Shown one piece after another: positions 16,187 to 25,036 of a stretch of DNA of 64,000 nt. This DNA is from Natronomicrosphaera sp040876735 (GTDB taxonomy: Bacteria > Planctomycetota > Phycisphaerae > Phycisphaerales > Phycisphaeraceae). A program made the position numbers and the translations under genes. Location: assembly GCA_040876735.1 (NCBI GenBank), contig JBBDPC010000126.1:1-64000 (forward strand), given 5' to 3'. The stretch's first letter is position 1, and every line of letters begins with the position of its first letter. The notes under the pieces are model-generated. The model made no database searches. It saw nothing but the letters and a program-made list of their open reading frames with translations, and was not told the DNA's origin.

Positions 16187-17083
16187 TCACCGTACGATGC
16201 GGCGCTCTTCGAGGTCGGCCTCGTCGGCGTCGGGGCGGGCCTGGGCCGGATCGGGTTCGACTTCGATGACGCGGACGTTGTCGTACCAGTATTCGCCCGC
16301 CGGCCAGTAGGGGTAGAGCATGATGCGGATGTAGCGGACGTTTTCGGTGATCTCGCGGTTGTTGGGGTGGCGCGGCTGGTCGTGGGTGTAGGTTTCCCAC
16401 TCGTCCGAGCCGCCGACGGGGAACCATGTGGTGTAGCGGTAGCGCATGCGGTAGCGGACGGGTCGGCCGTTCTCGTCGAGGGTGGGTTCGCCGCGGGCTT
16501 CGCGGAAGATCTGCTGCACGGCCGGGTGCTCGTCGGCGAAGCTGAGCGGCTCTTTCTCGATGTAGCCGCGGATGAAGACCTTGCTGCCCGGGCCCTTGGC
16601 GTCGACGTAAACGCGATAGGCGCCGCCGGGCTTGATTTCGATGTAGTCGGACCAGTAGTGGCCGCCGTCGAGTCCGCCGATGGTGTCGTAGCGGTTGCCG
16701 GTGGGTTGTTGCTTGGGCGGGGCGTCGTCAAGCGGGGCGTCGTGGACGAAGCGGTCGATCCACCAGGCGTAGGCCTGTCGCTGGTAGACGTCGGTGTCGA
16801 TGCGCATCACCTTGCCGCGCTCGGGGGCGTCGGGGTCGGTGGTCCAGTGGAAGACGAGGTTGTCGGTCTGCTGCCAGTGGGCGGGGTGGGCGCCATCTTC
16901 GGCCGGCTCGTCAAAATCGCCGTTGCGCAGCAGGTTGGGCCTGTCCGCGTCGCGATCGGGATCGGCGACGGGTTTGCCGGCGGGGGCGGCTTCGGGCGCG
17001 CCGCCGCGCTGGGCGTGGGCGTGCATCGTCAGCGTCAAGCCGAGCATCGCGATCACACTTGCCCGTGTAATCCAGTGGTACAT
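16187..17083 (-). CDS. Secreted protein with carbohydrate-binding-like domain
   Basis: 298 aa with an N-terminal signal peptide (MYHWITRASVIAMLGLTLTM, cut near HAHAQ). A low-complexity linker rich in A, P and D follows. The mature part begins NLLRNGDFDEPAEDGAHPAHW, the common start of CBM4/9-like beta-sandwiches in planctomycetes, and ends with WYDNVRVIEVEP, the matching last strand. No catalytic residues are recognisable. It is the last gene of the long minus-strand array; a surface or envelope role is an inference from the signal peptide and fold. Confidence 0.72.
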   Translation of the reverse strand: MYHWITRASVIAMLGLTLTMHAHAQRGGAPEAAPAGKPVADPDRDADRPNLLRNGDFDEPAEDGAHPAHWQQTDNLVFHWTTDPDAPERGKVMRIDTDVYQRQAYAWWIDRFVHDAPLDDAPPKQQPTGNRYDTIGGLDGGHYWSDYIEIKPGGAYRVYVDAKGPGSKVFIRGYIEKEPLSFADEHPAVQQIFREARGEPTLDENGRPVRYRMRYRYTTWFPVGGSDEWETYTHDQPRHPNNREITENVRYIRIMLYPYWPAGEYWYDNVRVIEVEPDPAQARPDADEADLEERRIVR

Positions 17084-17140
17084 GACATCGCTCCTTCCAG
17101 TTACATTCCCCTGCCGCTTGCGGCTTGGCGTGATGCGGGG

Positions 17141-17165
17141 GCGATCCGCTGCGCGGCGCAGCTAA
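17141..17165. repeat. Family B repeat, partial copy
   Basis: GCGATCCGCTGCGCGGCGCA followed by GCTAA resembles the arm GCTCCGCTGCGCTGCGCGGC plus TAA seen as a perfect inverted pair at 42985-43067. Confidence 0.45.
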
Positions 17166-17166
17166 C

Positions 17167-19344
17167 TTATTGGGATTGTTCCAACGCTTCCACCGCACGC
17201 TGCCGATAGGGGCCGCCGAGGCCGCTGCGCACCAGGGCTTCCAATGCTGTCCGTTGTGCCTCCGCATCACCCAGTTCGCCATACGCCTCGGCGAGCAGCC
17301 AGCGGGCCTCGGCTTCGTACATCGCGCCCGTGCCCCACTCGATGCCCAGCCGCAGCGGTCGCACCGCCAGCGATGCGTCGTCGCGCGCCAGGGCCAGCTT
17401 GCCGATCCAGTACGCCAGCTCGCCGCGCGGCAGGTCGCTGGGGAAGTGGCCGTACCATTCCATGGCCGTCGCCCACGCGTCGTCGACCCGGCCAGCTTGC
17501 AGGTGGTGCTCGATGCGCTGCGGGTACTGGCCGATGCGGGCGACGCGCACCTGCTGCGGGATGACCGGCTCGGCGAGCTGCTCGGCGGTGCGGTAGTTTT
17601 CCAACGCCGCGTCGCGCTCGCCGGCGATCAGGTGAACGTCGCCCAGCGCCAGCGTCGCCTCGCGGAACGCCTGCTTGGCCCTGCCGCGCAGGCCGGCTTC
17701 GCGGACCACGACCTCGGCCTGTTCGTAGTGCTCGCGCGCGGCGGCGACGTCGCCATCATGCACGCCGACGTGGCGGATCAGCCGTGCGAGCGAGGCCAGC
17801 TTGTCCGGGGCCGGCTCGGCCAGTTCCACGGCCGCCGCGAGATGCTCGATCGCTTCACGCACCCGCTCGGCGGAATGGCCCTGCCGCCAGGTGTCGTGTG
17901 TCAGCCCCGCCTCGCCCGCGGCGACAAGGTGCGATTCCACGCGGTCGGCGTCGTCGGCGTCGTCGCGCGTCACCAGCCGCTGCGCCGCGTCATGCCGGCC
18001 GGCCTCGCGCATGAAACGCACGTACTCGCTCAACAATCCCGCCGGCAACCGTTCGGGATCGATCCGCTCGACCAGCGGCGCGAAGTCGCTGTACCGGCCG
18101 GCCTTGAACGGGCCGTCGATGTGCTCCACCGGAAACACCGTCACCGGCCACGTCCGCTCGACCGTCCGCCCCGCCGGCGACGTGGCGGTGAGCGTCACGT
18201 CATAGTCGCCTGCGGCGAGGTAGACGTGTTCGAGGTCGCGCCCCGCGCCGCGATGGCCGTCGCCGAAGGCCCAGGCGAACGACCAGCCGTCAAGGTCATT
18301 GTCGTCGGCGTCGAGCGTGAAGCGAAAGCGCGTGTACTGCCCGATGCCGCGCTCGGTGGGCCACAGGCTGTCGATCAGGTCGATGTGCGGCATGACGGTC
18401 GGGCCATGTTCGCGTTGTTCGTAGCGCACCACTTGGGCACGATGCGGTTGGACGAACAGGTTGTTCGGGATGCCGACGTAATGGGGTTCGCCCGGCGGCT
18501 TGTAAGCGAGGAAGGCCATCTGGTAGAGCAGCACTTCCTCGTGGTAGTACTCAACGTAGTGCAGACCGGCGTCGAGTTCGCGTTCGACGTTCTTCTCGCC
18601 ATGCTGGCCGCGTTCTTCGGTGTGTCGGCCGGCCCAGTGGACGAGTTCCTCGCCGTCGAGGAAGGAGAAGCTCGCTTCGTTGGAAGCGGTGGCGAAGCCC
18701 CATCGGCCGGCGGCGGGGAGGCGGAGCCAGCCGCGGTAGACGCTGAGGTAGTGGTCGGAGTCGCCGAAGGGGTTGTAGCCGTCGGCGATGTTGCGGCGGT
18801 AGGCCGCGCCGTCGGGGCCGGGCGCGTGGGTGAGCAGAGCGGCGAAGTCGTCGGGGGTGTCGGGGTTGGGCGTGTCGCGTGGTCGGCGATGGGTGGCGAG
18901 CACGAGGCCGGCGCGGGGGATCCAGCCGTCGGCCGCGGGCCCGGGAGTGGGCGGGCCTGTACCGGGACGTTCATTGAGGCGGGCGCGGTGGGGGTCGATG
19001 TCGGCATCGGCGTGGCCGAAGTAGATGTAGTAGGTGCCTTCGTCATTGGGCGAGCGGAAGCTGATGAGCGTGTCGCGTTGCGGGTCGTGGAAGGTGACCT
19101 GGTAGGGGACAGGCTGGCCGTCGGCACTGAAGAGGCGGTAGTCGTGGGCGTCGTCGCGCGTCATGCCGGCGTGGCGGATGCGGACGGCGGCGACGTCAAC
19201 GCCCTCGCTGCCGTTGTCGCGCAGTTCGACGATTGCGCGGTAGCGGTATTCGTCTGCATGCCAGTTCGGTGCGGCGTGAGTCACCGAGGCGGTCAGTGCC
19301 ACCATGGTAGATGCGAGGCATGCCCACCCGCGCTGCACCTTCAT
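17167..19344 (-). CDS. Secreted protein with PA14-like, PKD and TPR-like regions
   Basis: About 725 aa from the ATG at 19344, which gives MKVQRGWACLASTMVALTAS, a signal peptide ending at about THAAPN; an upstream ATG at 19386 would put a hydrophilic Thr/Pro stretch before it. Order of parts: an N-terminal beta-rich domain (YRYRAIVELRDN), a PA14-like domain (about 185-290; GRWGFATASNEASFSFLDG and YVEYYHEE), a PKD domain (about 330-400; FAWAFGDG, AAGDYDVTLTATS), then about 300 residues of helical TPR-like repeats (REHYEQAEVVVREAGL, ALENYRTAEQLAEP). It probably acts as an exported scaffold. It follows the 1072-aa membrane protein of the MoxR/VWA array. Confidence 0.72.
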   Translation of the reverse strand: MKVQRGWACLASTMVALTASVTHAAPNWHADEYRYRAIVELRDNGSEGVDVAAVRIRHAGMTRDDAHDYRLFSADGQPVPYQVTFHDPQRDTLISFRSPNDEGTYYIYFGHADADIDPHRARLNERPGTGPPTPGPAADGWIPRAGLVLATHRRPRDTPNPDTPDDFAALLTHAPGPDGAAYRRNIADGYNPFGDSDHYLSVYRGWLRLPAAGRWGFATASNEASFSFLDGEELVHWAGRHTEERGQHGEKNVERELDAGLHYVEYYHEEVLLYQMAFLAYKPPGEPHYVGIPNNLFVQPHRAQVVRYEQREHGPTVMPHIDLIDSLWPTERGIGQYTRFRFTLDADDNDLDGWSFAWAFGDGHRGAGRDLEHVYLAAGDYDVTLTATSPAGRTVERTWPVTVFPVEHIDGPFKAGRYSDFAPLVERIDPERLPAGLLSEYVRFMREAGRHDAAQRLVTRDDADDADRVESHLVAAGEAGLTHDTWRQGHSAERVREAIEHLAAAVELAEPAPDKLASLARLIRHVGVHDGDVAAAREHYEQAEVVVREAGLRGRAKQAFREATLALGDVHLIAGERDAALENYRTAEQLAEPVIPQQVRVARIGQYPQRIEHHLQAGRVDDAWATAMEWYGHFPSDLPRGELAYWIGKLALARDDASLAVRPLRLGIEWGTGAMYEAEARWLLAEAYGELGDAEAQRTALEALVRSGLGGPYRQRAVEALEQSQ

Positions 19345-19420
19345 GGGGGCCTGCGGTCGTGTTGTCGGGTGCGTCGTTGGGTTCATGTTGATGCGAGGTC
19401 GCCTGGGTTTTGATTGCCAT

Positions 19421-19453
19421 CCGCGTCGCCATAAAGGCGACGGCTAACGGTTA
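19421..19453. repeat. Family C repeat, single copy
   Basis: CCGCGTCGCCATAAAGGCGA followed by CGGCTAACGGTTAC. The core CGTCGCC/GGCGACG forms a short hairpin. It matches the two inverted copies at 53503-53580. It overlaps the stop codon region of the gene ending at 19451. Confidence 0.6.
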
Positions 19454-22400
19454 CTCGTCCACGTCTTCGCTCAGGGCGCGGTAGTACGCGCCGACCAGGT
19501 CTTCGTAGCCCTCCGGCAGCGCGCGTTGCGAGCCGGCGCCGACCTGTTCGCGCAGCTCCGGCGGCAGATGGCGGGCCTGCTGCAACGAGAGGTGCATGCC
19601 ATGGTCCGCGGCCTGTCCGGCTTCGCGCAGGGCGTCGAGCGCGGCCTTGCGCTTGCGGGCGGCATCGTCGTAGCGCAGGTCGCGGTAGTCGGTTTCCGCG
19701 CCTTCCATCAGTTCGATGGCACGCTGCACCTGGCTCAGCGGCCGGCCTTGGTATTCCAGTTGCCGGGCGACCTGCTGGGCCTGTTCGCGGAGCAGGGCCT
19801 GGTGCTCGGCGAGGCGCTCCATGTCTTGGACGAAGTCGGGGGGCGTGCCGCCTTGCAGGCCGCGCTGGCCGCCGCCGGTCTTCGTGCCGCCGCCGGTGGC
19901 GCCGCGCGGGTCGAGTTGGGCTTCGACGTTGGGCATGCCTTCTTCGTACGGTTCGTTGGTCAACCGGGCGGGGGTGGGCCGGCCTTCCATGCCGCGCGAC
20001 TCGCCGCCGACCATCTGGCCGCTGGCCCGCCCGCGCCGACCCGAGCCGCTGCGCCCGCCCATCTCGCTGGCGTTGGGCAACTGGTTGCCGGTCTTGCCCT
20101 GGGCGTAGAACGAGCTGATCGGGCCGTCGTTGATCTCCCAGCCCATCTGCATGTTGCCGCCCCAGGCGCCGGTGACGTCGTCGGCCATCTCGTCATACTC
20201 CGTCGCATCCTCGACCAGGTCGCCGATGATGTCCTGCAGGCTCGACGGCAACTCCGCTTCGGGCACCTCGAACGCACCCTCGGGCGGATCTTCCATCACC
20301 CAGCGCGTGCTGTCGGGCGTGTGCGGCATCCACATCTCCAGGTCCTCGGCGACCTCCTCGGCCAGGGCTTTGACGCCTTCCTCCACCGGGGTGGCGATCT
20401 CCTGCACCGGCTGGCGCTCCTGCCGTTCGATCTCTTCAAAGATCGTCGAGACGTTTTCCAGCAGAAAGGCGTCGGGCACGAAGCCCTGCGGCAGCTTGGT
20501 GATCGCGTCCACGCTGTCCTTCTCCCACTGCTTCCAGCGGTCGAGGCGGTGCTCGACGTCTTCGAGGTCGGCCAGCAGGTCGCCGGTGATTTCCTCATCG
20601 TTGTCGCGCTTGTGCAGTTTCTCGTAGGTCTCTTCCATGTCGCGCAGGTCGCCGAGGAAGGCGTCGAGGTCGGCGGCAAGCTGTTCGAGGACGTCCAACA
20701 CTTCGCGATGCTCGACCGGGTCGGTTTGCTCGCGACGGCGGAGGCGCTGCCGCACCTCGTCGGCCCGGTTGAGGCGGATGAGGATCGCTTCCAGCGATTC
20801 GACGATGCCATCCTGAAGCGTCACGGCTTCGGTGGCGAAGGGGCGGGAGGCGTCGAGGCTGGCGGCGTCGCGGTAGCTTTCCAGGCGGGTGATGGTGTGG
20901 GCCATGTCCTCTTCCGCGAGGCGGACGAGTTCGTCAATGATCGACTGGCCGGGGAACGACTGGCGGGCCATGACGTCGGCAAGCTGGCGGGTCTGCCGGC
21001 GGATCATGCCCTGGCGGTCGATCAGGCCGACGGCTTCGTCATGCTCGGCGGTGAGGGCGCGGTTGCGCCGCTGCTGCTGGATCAGCTCGGCGACCACGCG
21101 GGCATAGTCGGACATCTGTTTGTCGAGTTCGGCCTGGGCCTGCTCCGGGCTGAGCACGCGCAGCAGGTAGCGGCGGGTCTCCGCGCGACCGGGGCCGGTG
21201 ACGTCGTTGCGGTCGTGGGCGACGGCCCAGTATTCGAGGCGGTCGCCGGGCGTGAGGTCGAGCTGATCGATGGCGGTGTTCAGGTCGTGTTCGACGCGGT
21301 GTTGCGGGTCGCCGGCGTTGGACCAGCGGTGGAGGATGCGTTCGTCGTCGGCGTCGTTGAGGCGGGTGCGGAGCGTGACTTCGTCGAGGCCGTAGTCGTC
21401 CTGCGCGGCGACGCGGAAGCCCAGTTCGGCGTCGGGCGGCAGTTGCAGGTCGCGGCCGGGGCGGAGGATGGCCACGGCCGGGGGGGCGTCGCGTTCGAGG
21501 TTGATGGTGTAGGTCACGGGCGCGTCCAACTGGTAGCCCTGCTGGTCGCGCAAAGCGATGCGGTAACTGCCGGGTTCGGTGATGGGCAGCTCGGCCTGCC
21601 AGGTGCGGTTGTCGTCGCCGGCGCGTTGGGCGGCGAGAGGCTGGTCGCCGTGGTGGACGGTGAGCTGGTCGAGCGGCTTGTTGGCAGTGAAGGTGAGGGC
21701 GGCGCGGGATTGGGGCAGGGCGTGGAGGTGGCCGTCGAAATCGTCGATGGTGCGTGGTTCGAGGTCGGCGTAGGGGGGGTAGGTGTAGGTGACGGCGAGG
21801 CGGTCGAGGCGGGGGCGGGCGTCGACGTGGACGTGGACGGTGTCGCTGCGCGCGTCGCCGGCGGTGACGTGGAAGGCGAACGAGCTTTGCACGGCGGGGA
21901 AGGCGTAACGGAACTGGCCGTCGCGGCCGCGCTCGGCGCGGGCGGTGCGGGTGCGGCTGTCGTCGTCGGAGGCGTCGGTCCAGTGGATGCGGGCTTCGTC
22001 GGGCGTGCGGCCGGCGGTGGCGATGTTGAGGGTGACGGGCTGGCCTTCGAGGATGCGGGCGTCGGCGGGGGTGAGGGTGACGTCGAGCGTGGTCCAGGTG
22101 AAGGGGGCGATGTTGGCGGTGGGCAGCAGCACGCGGGCGAAGCTGGTTTGAACCGCCGGGCCACCCACGGCCAGCAGCAGCACGGCCGCGGCCATGGCGA
22201 CGCCCAGCGCGATGCCGTGGTCGCGCAGGCGCGGCGAGGCGACGGCCTTCCCCAGTTCCAGTTCGTCGACCATCTGCGCGCCGTCGCTGACGATGGCGCT
22301 GACGAGGCCGGGCGACGAGCCGTTGGCGTCGCGTCCGAGTTGCAGGGCGTTGATCAGGCGGTTGCGGAGGGTGGGCTGTTTCTGTTCGAGCAGGGCGGCG

Positions 22401-22669
22401 AAGTAGTCGTCGCTGTGCAGGGCGGTCAGCGGCCGAAGCAGGGCGTGCCATGCAGTGAGGCCGACGGCCGACCAGCCGAGCAGGGCGAGCACGCTGCGGC
22501 CGAGCTGGCCGAAGTGGACCCACCAGTCGAGCAATGTGGCGACGGTGGCGGCGGCGATGGCGACGGCAATGAGCAGCAGCACACCTTCGAGCGCCCGGCG
22601 GAGACGCCAGGCGCGCCGCGTGTCGTGCACGGCTTCGATCAGTTGCGTGTAGGTTTCGGTGGTGCTCAT
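19451..22669 (-). CDS. Large membrane-anchored coiled-coil protein (DUF4175-like), cassette 2
   Basis: About 1072 aa. The start at 22669 (MSTTETYTQLIEAVHDT) has GAGGG 5 bp upstream; 22690 is an alternative. Two N-terminal membrane segments (about 30-50 and 60-80) and a third near 170 are followed by exported beta-rich domains (about 195-500) that include RDAPPAVAILRPGRDLQLPP and QDDYGLDEVTLRTRL. A long helical and coiled-coil part (about 520-800) and a Gly-rich, Gln-rich C-terminal third come next. The architecture is parallel to the 1271-aa protein of cassette 1, so the two are paralogs. It is likely a scaffold of the MoxR/VWA assembly in the cell envelope; function unknown. Confidence 0.75.
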   Translation of the reverse strand: MSTTETYTQLIEAVHDTRRAWRLRRALEGVLLLIAVAIAAATVATLLDWWVHFGQLGRSVLALLGWSAVGLTAWHALLRPLTALHSDDYFAALLEQKQPTLRNRLINALQLGRDANGSSPGLVSAIVSDGAQMVDELELGKAVASPRLRDHGIALGVAMAAAVLLLAVGGPAVQTSFARVLLPTANIAPFTWTTLDVTLTPADARILEGQPVTLNIATAGRTPDEARIHWTDASDDDSRTRTARAERGRDGQFRYAFPAVQSSFAFHVTAGDARSDTVHVHVDARPRLDRLAVTYTYPPYADLEPRTIDDFDGHLHALPQSRAALTFTANKPLDQLTVHHGDQPLAAQRAGDDNRTWQAELPITEPGSYRIALRDQQGYQLDAPVTYTINLERDAPPAVAILRPGRDLQLPPDAELGFRVAAQDDYGLDEVTLRTRLNDADDERILHRWSNAGDPQHRVEHDLNTAIDQLDLTPGDRLEYWAVAHDRNDVTGPGRAETRRYLLRVLSPEQAQAELDKQMSDYARVVAELIQQQRRNRALTAEHDEAVGLIDRQGMIRRQTRQLADVMARQSFPGQSIIDELVRLAEEDMAHTITRLESYRDAASLDASRPFATEAVTLQDGIVESLEAILIRLNRADEVRQRLRRREQTDPVEHREVLDVLEQLAADLDAFLGDLRDMEETYEKLHKRDNDEEITGDLLADLEDVEHRLDRWKQWEKDSVDAITKLPQGFVPDAFLLENVSTIFEEIERQERQPVQEIATPVEEGVKALAEEVAEDLEMWMPHTPDSTRWVMEDPPEGAFEVPEAELPSSLQDIIGDLVEDATEYDEMADDVTGAWGGNMQMGWEINDGPISSFYAQGKTGNQLPNASEMGGRSGSGRRGRASGQMVGGESRGMEGRPTPARLTNEPYEEGMPNVEAQLDPRGATGGGTKTGGGQRGLQGGTPPDFVQDMERLAEHQALLREQAQQVARQLEYQGRPLSQVQRAIELMEGAETDYRDLRYDDAARKRKAALDALREAGQAADHGMHLSLQQARHLPPELREQVGAGSQRALPEGYEDLVGAYYRALSEDVDE

Positions 22670-22691
22670 GAGATACCCTCGTTGGTTCACG

Positions 22692-24956
22692 TCAGACCAG
22701 GCGGCTGCGGCGGCGGACGGCCCACTCGGCGGTGACGAAGCCGAGGAAGACGAAGAACAGGGCGGGCGAGTTCCACATCTGCCGGGTGCGGGCCTGGTAG
22801 GTGGTGCGTTCGTCGCGTGGGAGTGCTTCGGCGAGGCGCTGGCTGGCGGCGGTGTCGTCGACGCCGGCGTAGATGCCGCCGGTGAGGCGGGCGACCTGCT
22901 GCATCGCGGCGGGGTTGGGCGTGGGGTCGTCCAGTTCCAGGTTCGAGCCTGCCACGAGAAACTCGCTCGTCTCGGTGGCGATCGCCTGCGAGCCGGCGGC
23001 GTCGCTTTGCATCAGCTCGGCGTCAATGCGGAACCGGCCGCCGCGGTCGGGGAAGAAGCTGGCGGTCCAGCGGTTGGGATCGGTGGCGCTGGGCTCGGCG
23101 GTGAGCTGCACGCGCCGGCCGTCGGGCTGCTGCACGGACAGTTGCATCGCCGTGGCTTGACCTTCGTCGCTGGGCAGCATGGCGGCGGGGTTGCGGCGGG
23201 CGGTGATGCTCACGCGCTGGCCGCGCTGGTAGGACGCGGCGGCGGTGGTCACGCTGATCGCCGACTGCTCGCTCGCCTCGTCGCGCTGGGCGAGGTAGCG
23301 GACCATCTGCGACCAGAAGCGGACGTACATCGTGTCGCTTTCGCCCGCCAGTCGTGCGATGCGCGACCAGCGCCACGTGGTGTCCGCCGTCATCACCGCC
23401 GTCACGCCCTGCCCGAACGGCTGCGTGGCGAGCACGACGAAGCCGTCGCCGTCCGCATCATCGGGGTTGGTGCGCGGATGGCGGGCGAGCACGGTCGCGC
23501 CGGGCCGGGCGCGCGACGTGGCGACAATGCCGGGCAACTGCGGCAGGGACGACCAGAGCGCCGCGTCGCGTTGCAGGTCGCCGGTGACGCGCATCGCCGG
23601 GTGGCGCTGGCCGGCGTCGGTGAGCGTGAAGCGGAACGGTTCGTCGATCTGCTCGATCGACCGGCTGCCGACTTCCACCGGCAGCGTCGTCGCCAGGTCG
23701 GTGTGGCGCAGCCCGCGGTCGCCGAGGTTGTGATAGCCGCCGAGCACCATCAGCCCGCCGCCTTCCTCGACCCACGTGCGCAGGCGCGCGTAGGTGGCGT
23801 CGTCGAGCATTGCCGCCTCGAAGTCGCCCAGCAGGACCACGTCGATCTGCTGAAGCCGGTCGTCGCTGATCAGTTCCGAGCCGATCATCATGCCCGACAG
23901 CGCCGCTTCGTCCGCGCTCGCCGCCCGGCTGAAGCTGATCAGGTCCACGTCCGGGTCCTGGCTCAGCCGTTCACGCAGGAACCGCGCCTCGGGCCGCAGC
24001 ACGCCCTCGATATACAGCACGCGCACCGGCTCGGCCTCTACGCGCAGACGAAACAGCTTCGCGTCACGCCCGCCCAGCGCCCGCTGCGCTTGCGTGCCCG
24101 CCCGCGCCGCCAGCACGAACTCGCCCGGCTGCTCCGGCGTGTAGTCGATGCTCACCAGCCGCTCCGATCGGCCGTCGGGCAGCGACACCGTCTCGCTCGT
24201 CAGCACGTTGCCCGTCCGCTCGATCCGCACCGGCACGTCCGCCGCCGGCCCGCCGGCCTTGCGCAGCAGCACCTGCACCGCCACCGTGTTATGCACCCGC
24301 GCCCGCGTCGGCGCTTCGACCGACACCACCTCCACCTGCGCCGCATCACCCGCCCGCGATTGCGGCGCAAAGCCCACCGCATAGACCGGCAGCGCATAAT
24401 CCTGCAGCGCCGCGTAGCCCTCGCGCCCCGTCGTGTCCCGGCCATCGCTGATCGCCACCACGCCCGCCACGTGCCGGCCGCGCAACTGCCGCTCCACCGA
24501 CCGCATTGCCCGCACCAGGTCCGTCTGCTCCGCGATCGGCTCGTTTGGCAAGCCCTCCTGCAACGGCCGGCCCGCCATGTCGAACCAGTGCACGTCGAAG
24601 TCGCGCCGCAGCGCTTCGCCCGCCGGCGCGTCGTTCAGCCACTGCCGCGCAAGCTCGTAACGCGATTGCTCGCCGTGCGGCAGCGACATGCTCTGCGAGT
24701 CGTCCACGATCACCGCGGTGATCGGCCGTTCGTGCTGCTCCACCGTCTCCCGCCACGCCGGTTTCACCAGCGCCACGATCAACGCAAGCACGCCCACCGT
24801 CCGCATCGTCGCCAGCATCCACGTCAGCCGCCGCCCGCTGCGCTGGTAGATCCCCGCATAGGTCAACGCCAGCACCGCCAGCGACCCGGCGATCACCAGC
24901 AACCAGAACCACGGCGGATCGAAGTTCTCCAACCTGAAACTTGCCAGCACGTTCAT
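22692..24956 (-). CDS. VWA / glutamine-amidotransferase-like membrane protein, cassette 2
   Basis: 754 aa with two N-terminal membrane segments (about 14-35 and 45-66) and one at the C-terminus (about 728-748). The VWA domain has an intact metal-ion-dependent adhesion site: DDSQS near residue 85, a Thr in AEQTDLVRAM and an Asp in VAISDGRDT. A class I glutamine-amidotransferase-like domain without an obvious catalytic Cys follows (VRVLYIEG, VLLGDFEAA, LRTWVEEGGGLMVLGGYHNLG), then exported beta domains. The counterpart in cassette 1 is the 826-aa gene at 34146-36626. It lies 22 bp before the next array gene and 80 bp after the BatA-like gene. Confidence 0.82.
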   Translation of the reverse strand: MNVLASFRLENFDPPWFWLLVIAGSLAVLALTYAGIYQRSGRRLTWMLATMRTVGVLALIVALVKPAWRETVEQHERPITAVIVDDSQSMSLPHGEQSRYELARQWLNDAPAGEALRRDFDVHWFDMAGRPLQEGLPNEPIAEQTDLVRAMRSVERQLRGRHVAGVVAISDGRDTTGREGYAALQDYALPVYAVGFAPQSRAGDAAQVEVVSVEAPTRARVHNTVAVQVLLRKAGGPAADVPVRIERTGNVLTSETVSLPDGRSERLVSIDYTPEQPGEFVLAARAGTQAQRALGGRDAKLFRLRVEAEPVRVLYIEGVLRPEARFLRERLSQDPDVDLISFSRAASADEAALSGMMIGSELISDDRLQQIDVVLLGDFEAAMLDDATYARLRTWVEEGGGLMVLGGYHNLGDRGLRHTDLATTLPVEVGSRSIEQIDEPFRFTLTDAGQRHPAMRVTGDLQRDAALWSSLPQLPGIVATSRARPGATVLARHPRTNPDDADGDGFVVLATQPFGQGVTAVMTADTTWRWSRIARLAGESDTMYVRFWSQMVRYLAQRDEASEQSAISVTTAAASYQRGQRVSITARRNPAAMLPSDEGQATAMQLSVQQPDGRRVQLTAEPSATDPNRWTASFFPDRGGRFRIDAELMQSDAAGSQAIATETSEFLVAGSNLELDDPTPNPAAMQQVARLTGGIYAGVDDTAASQRLAEALPRDERTTYQARTRQMWNSPALFFVFLGFVTAEWAVRRRSRLV

Positions 24957-25036
24957 CGGTCCATCCTCTTCTCAGTCCACCAGTCACCCACACACCCACC
25001 ACTCTCGAAGCCCACGGCTTCTAGCCGTAGGTTTCT

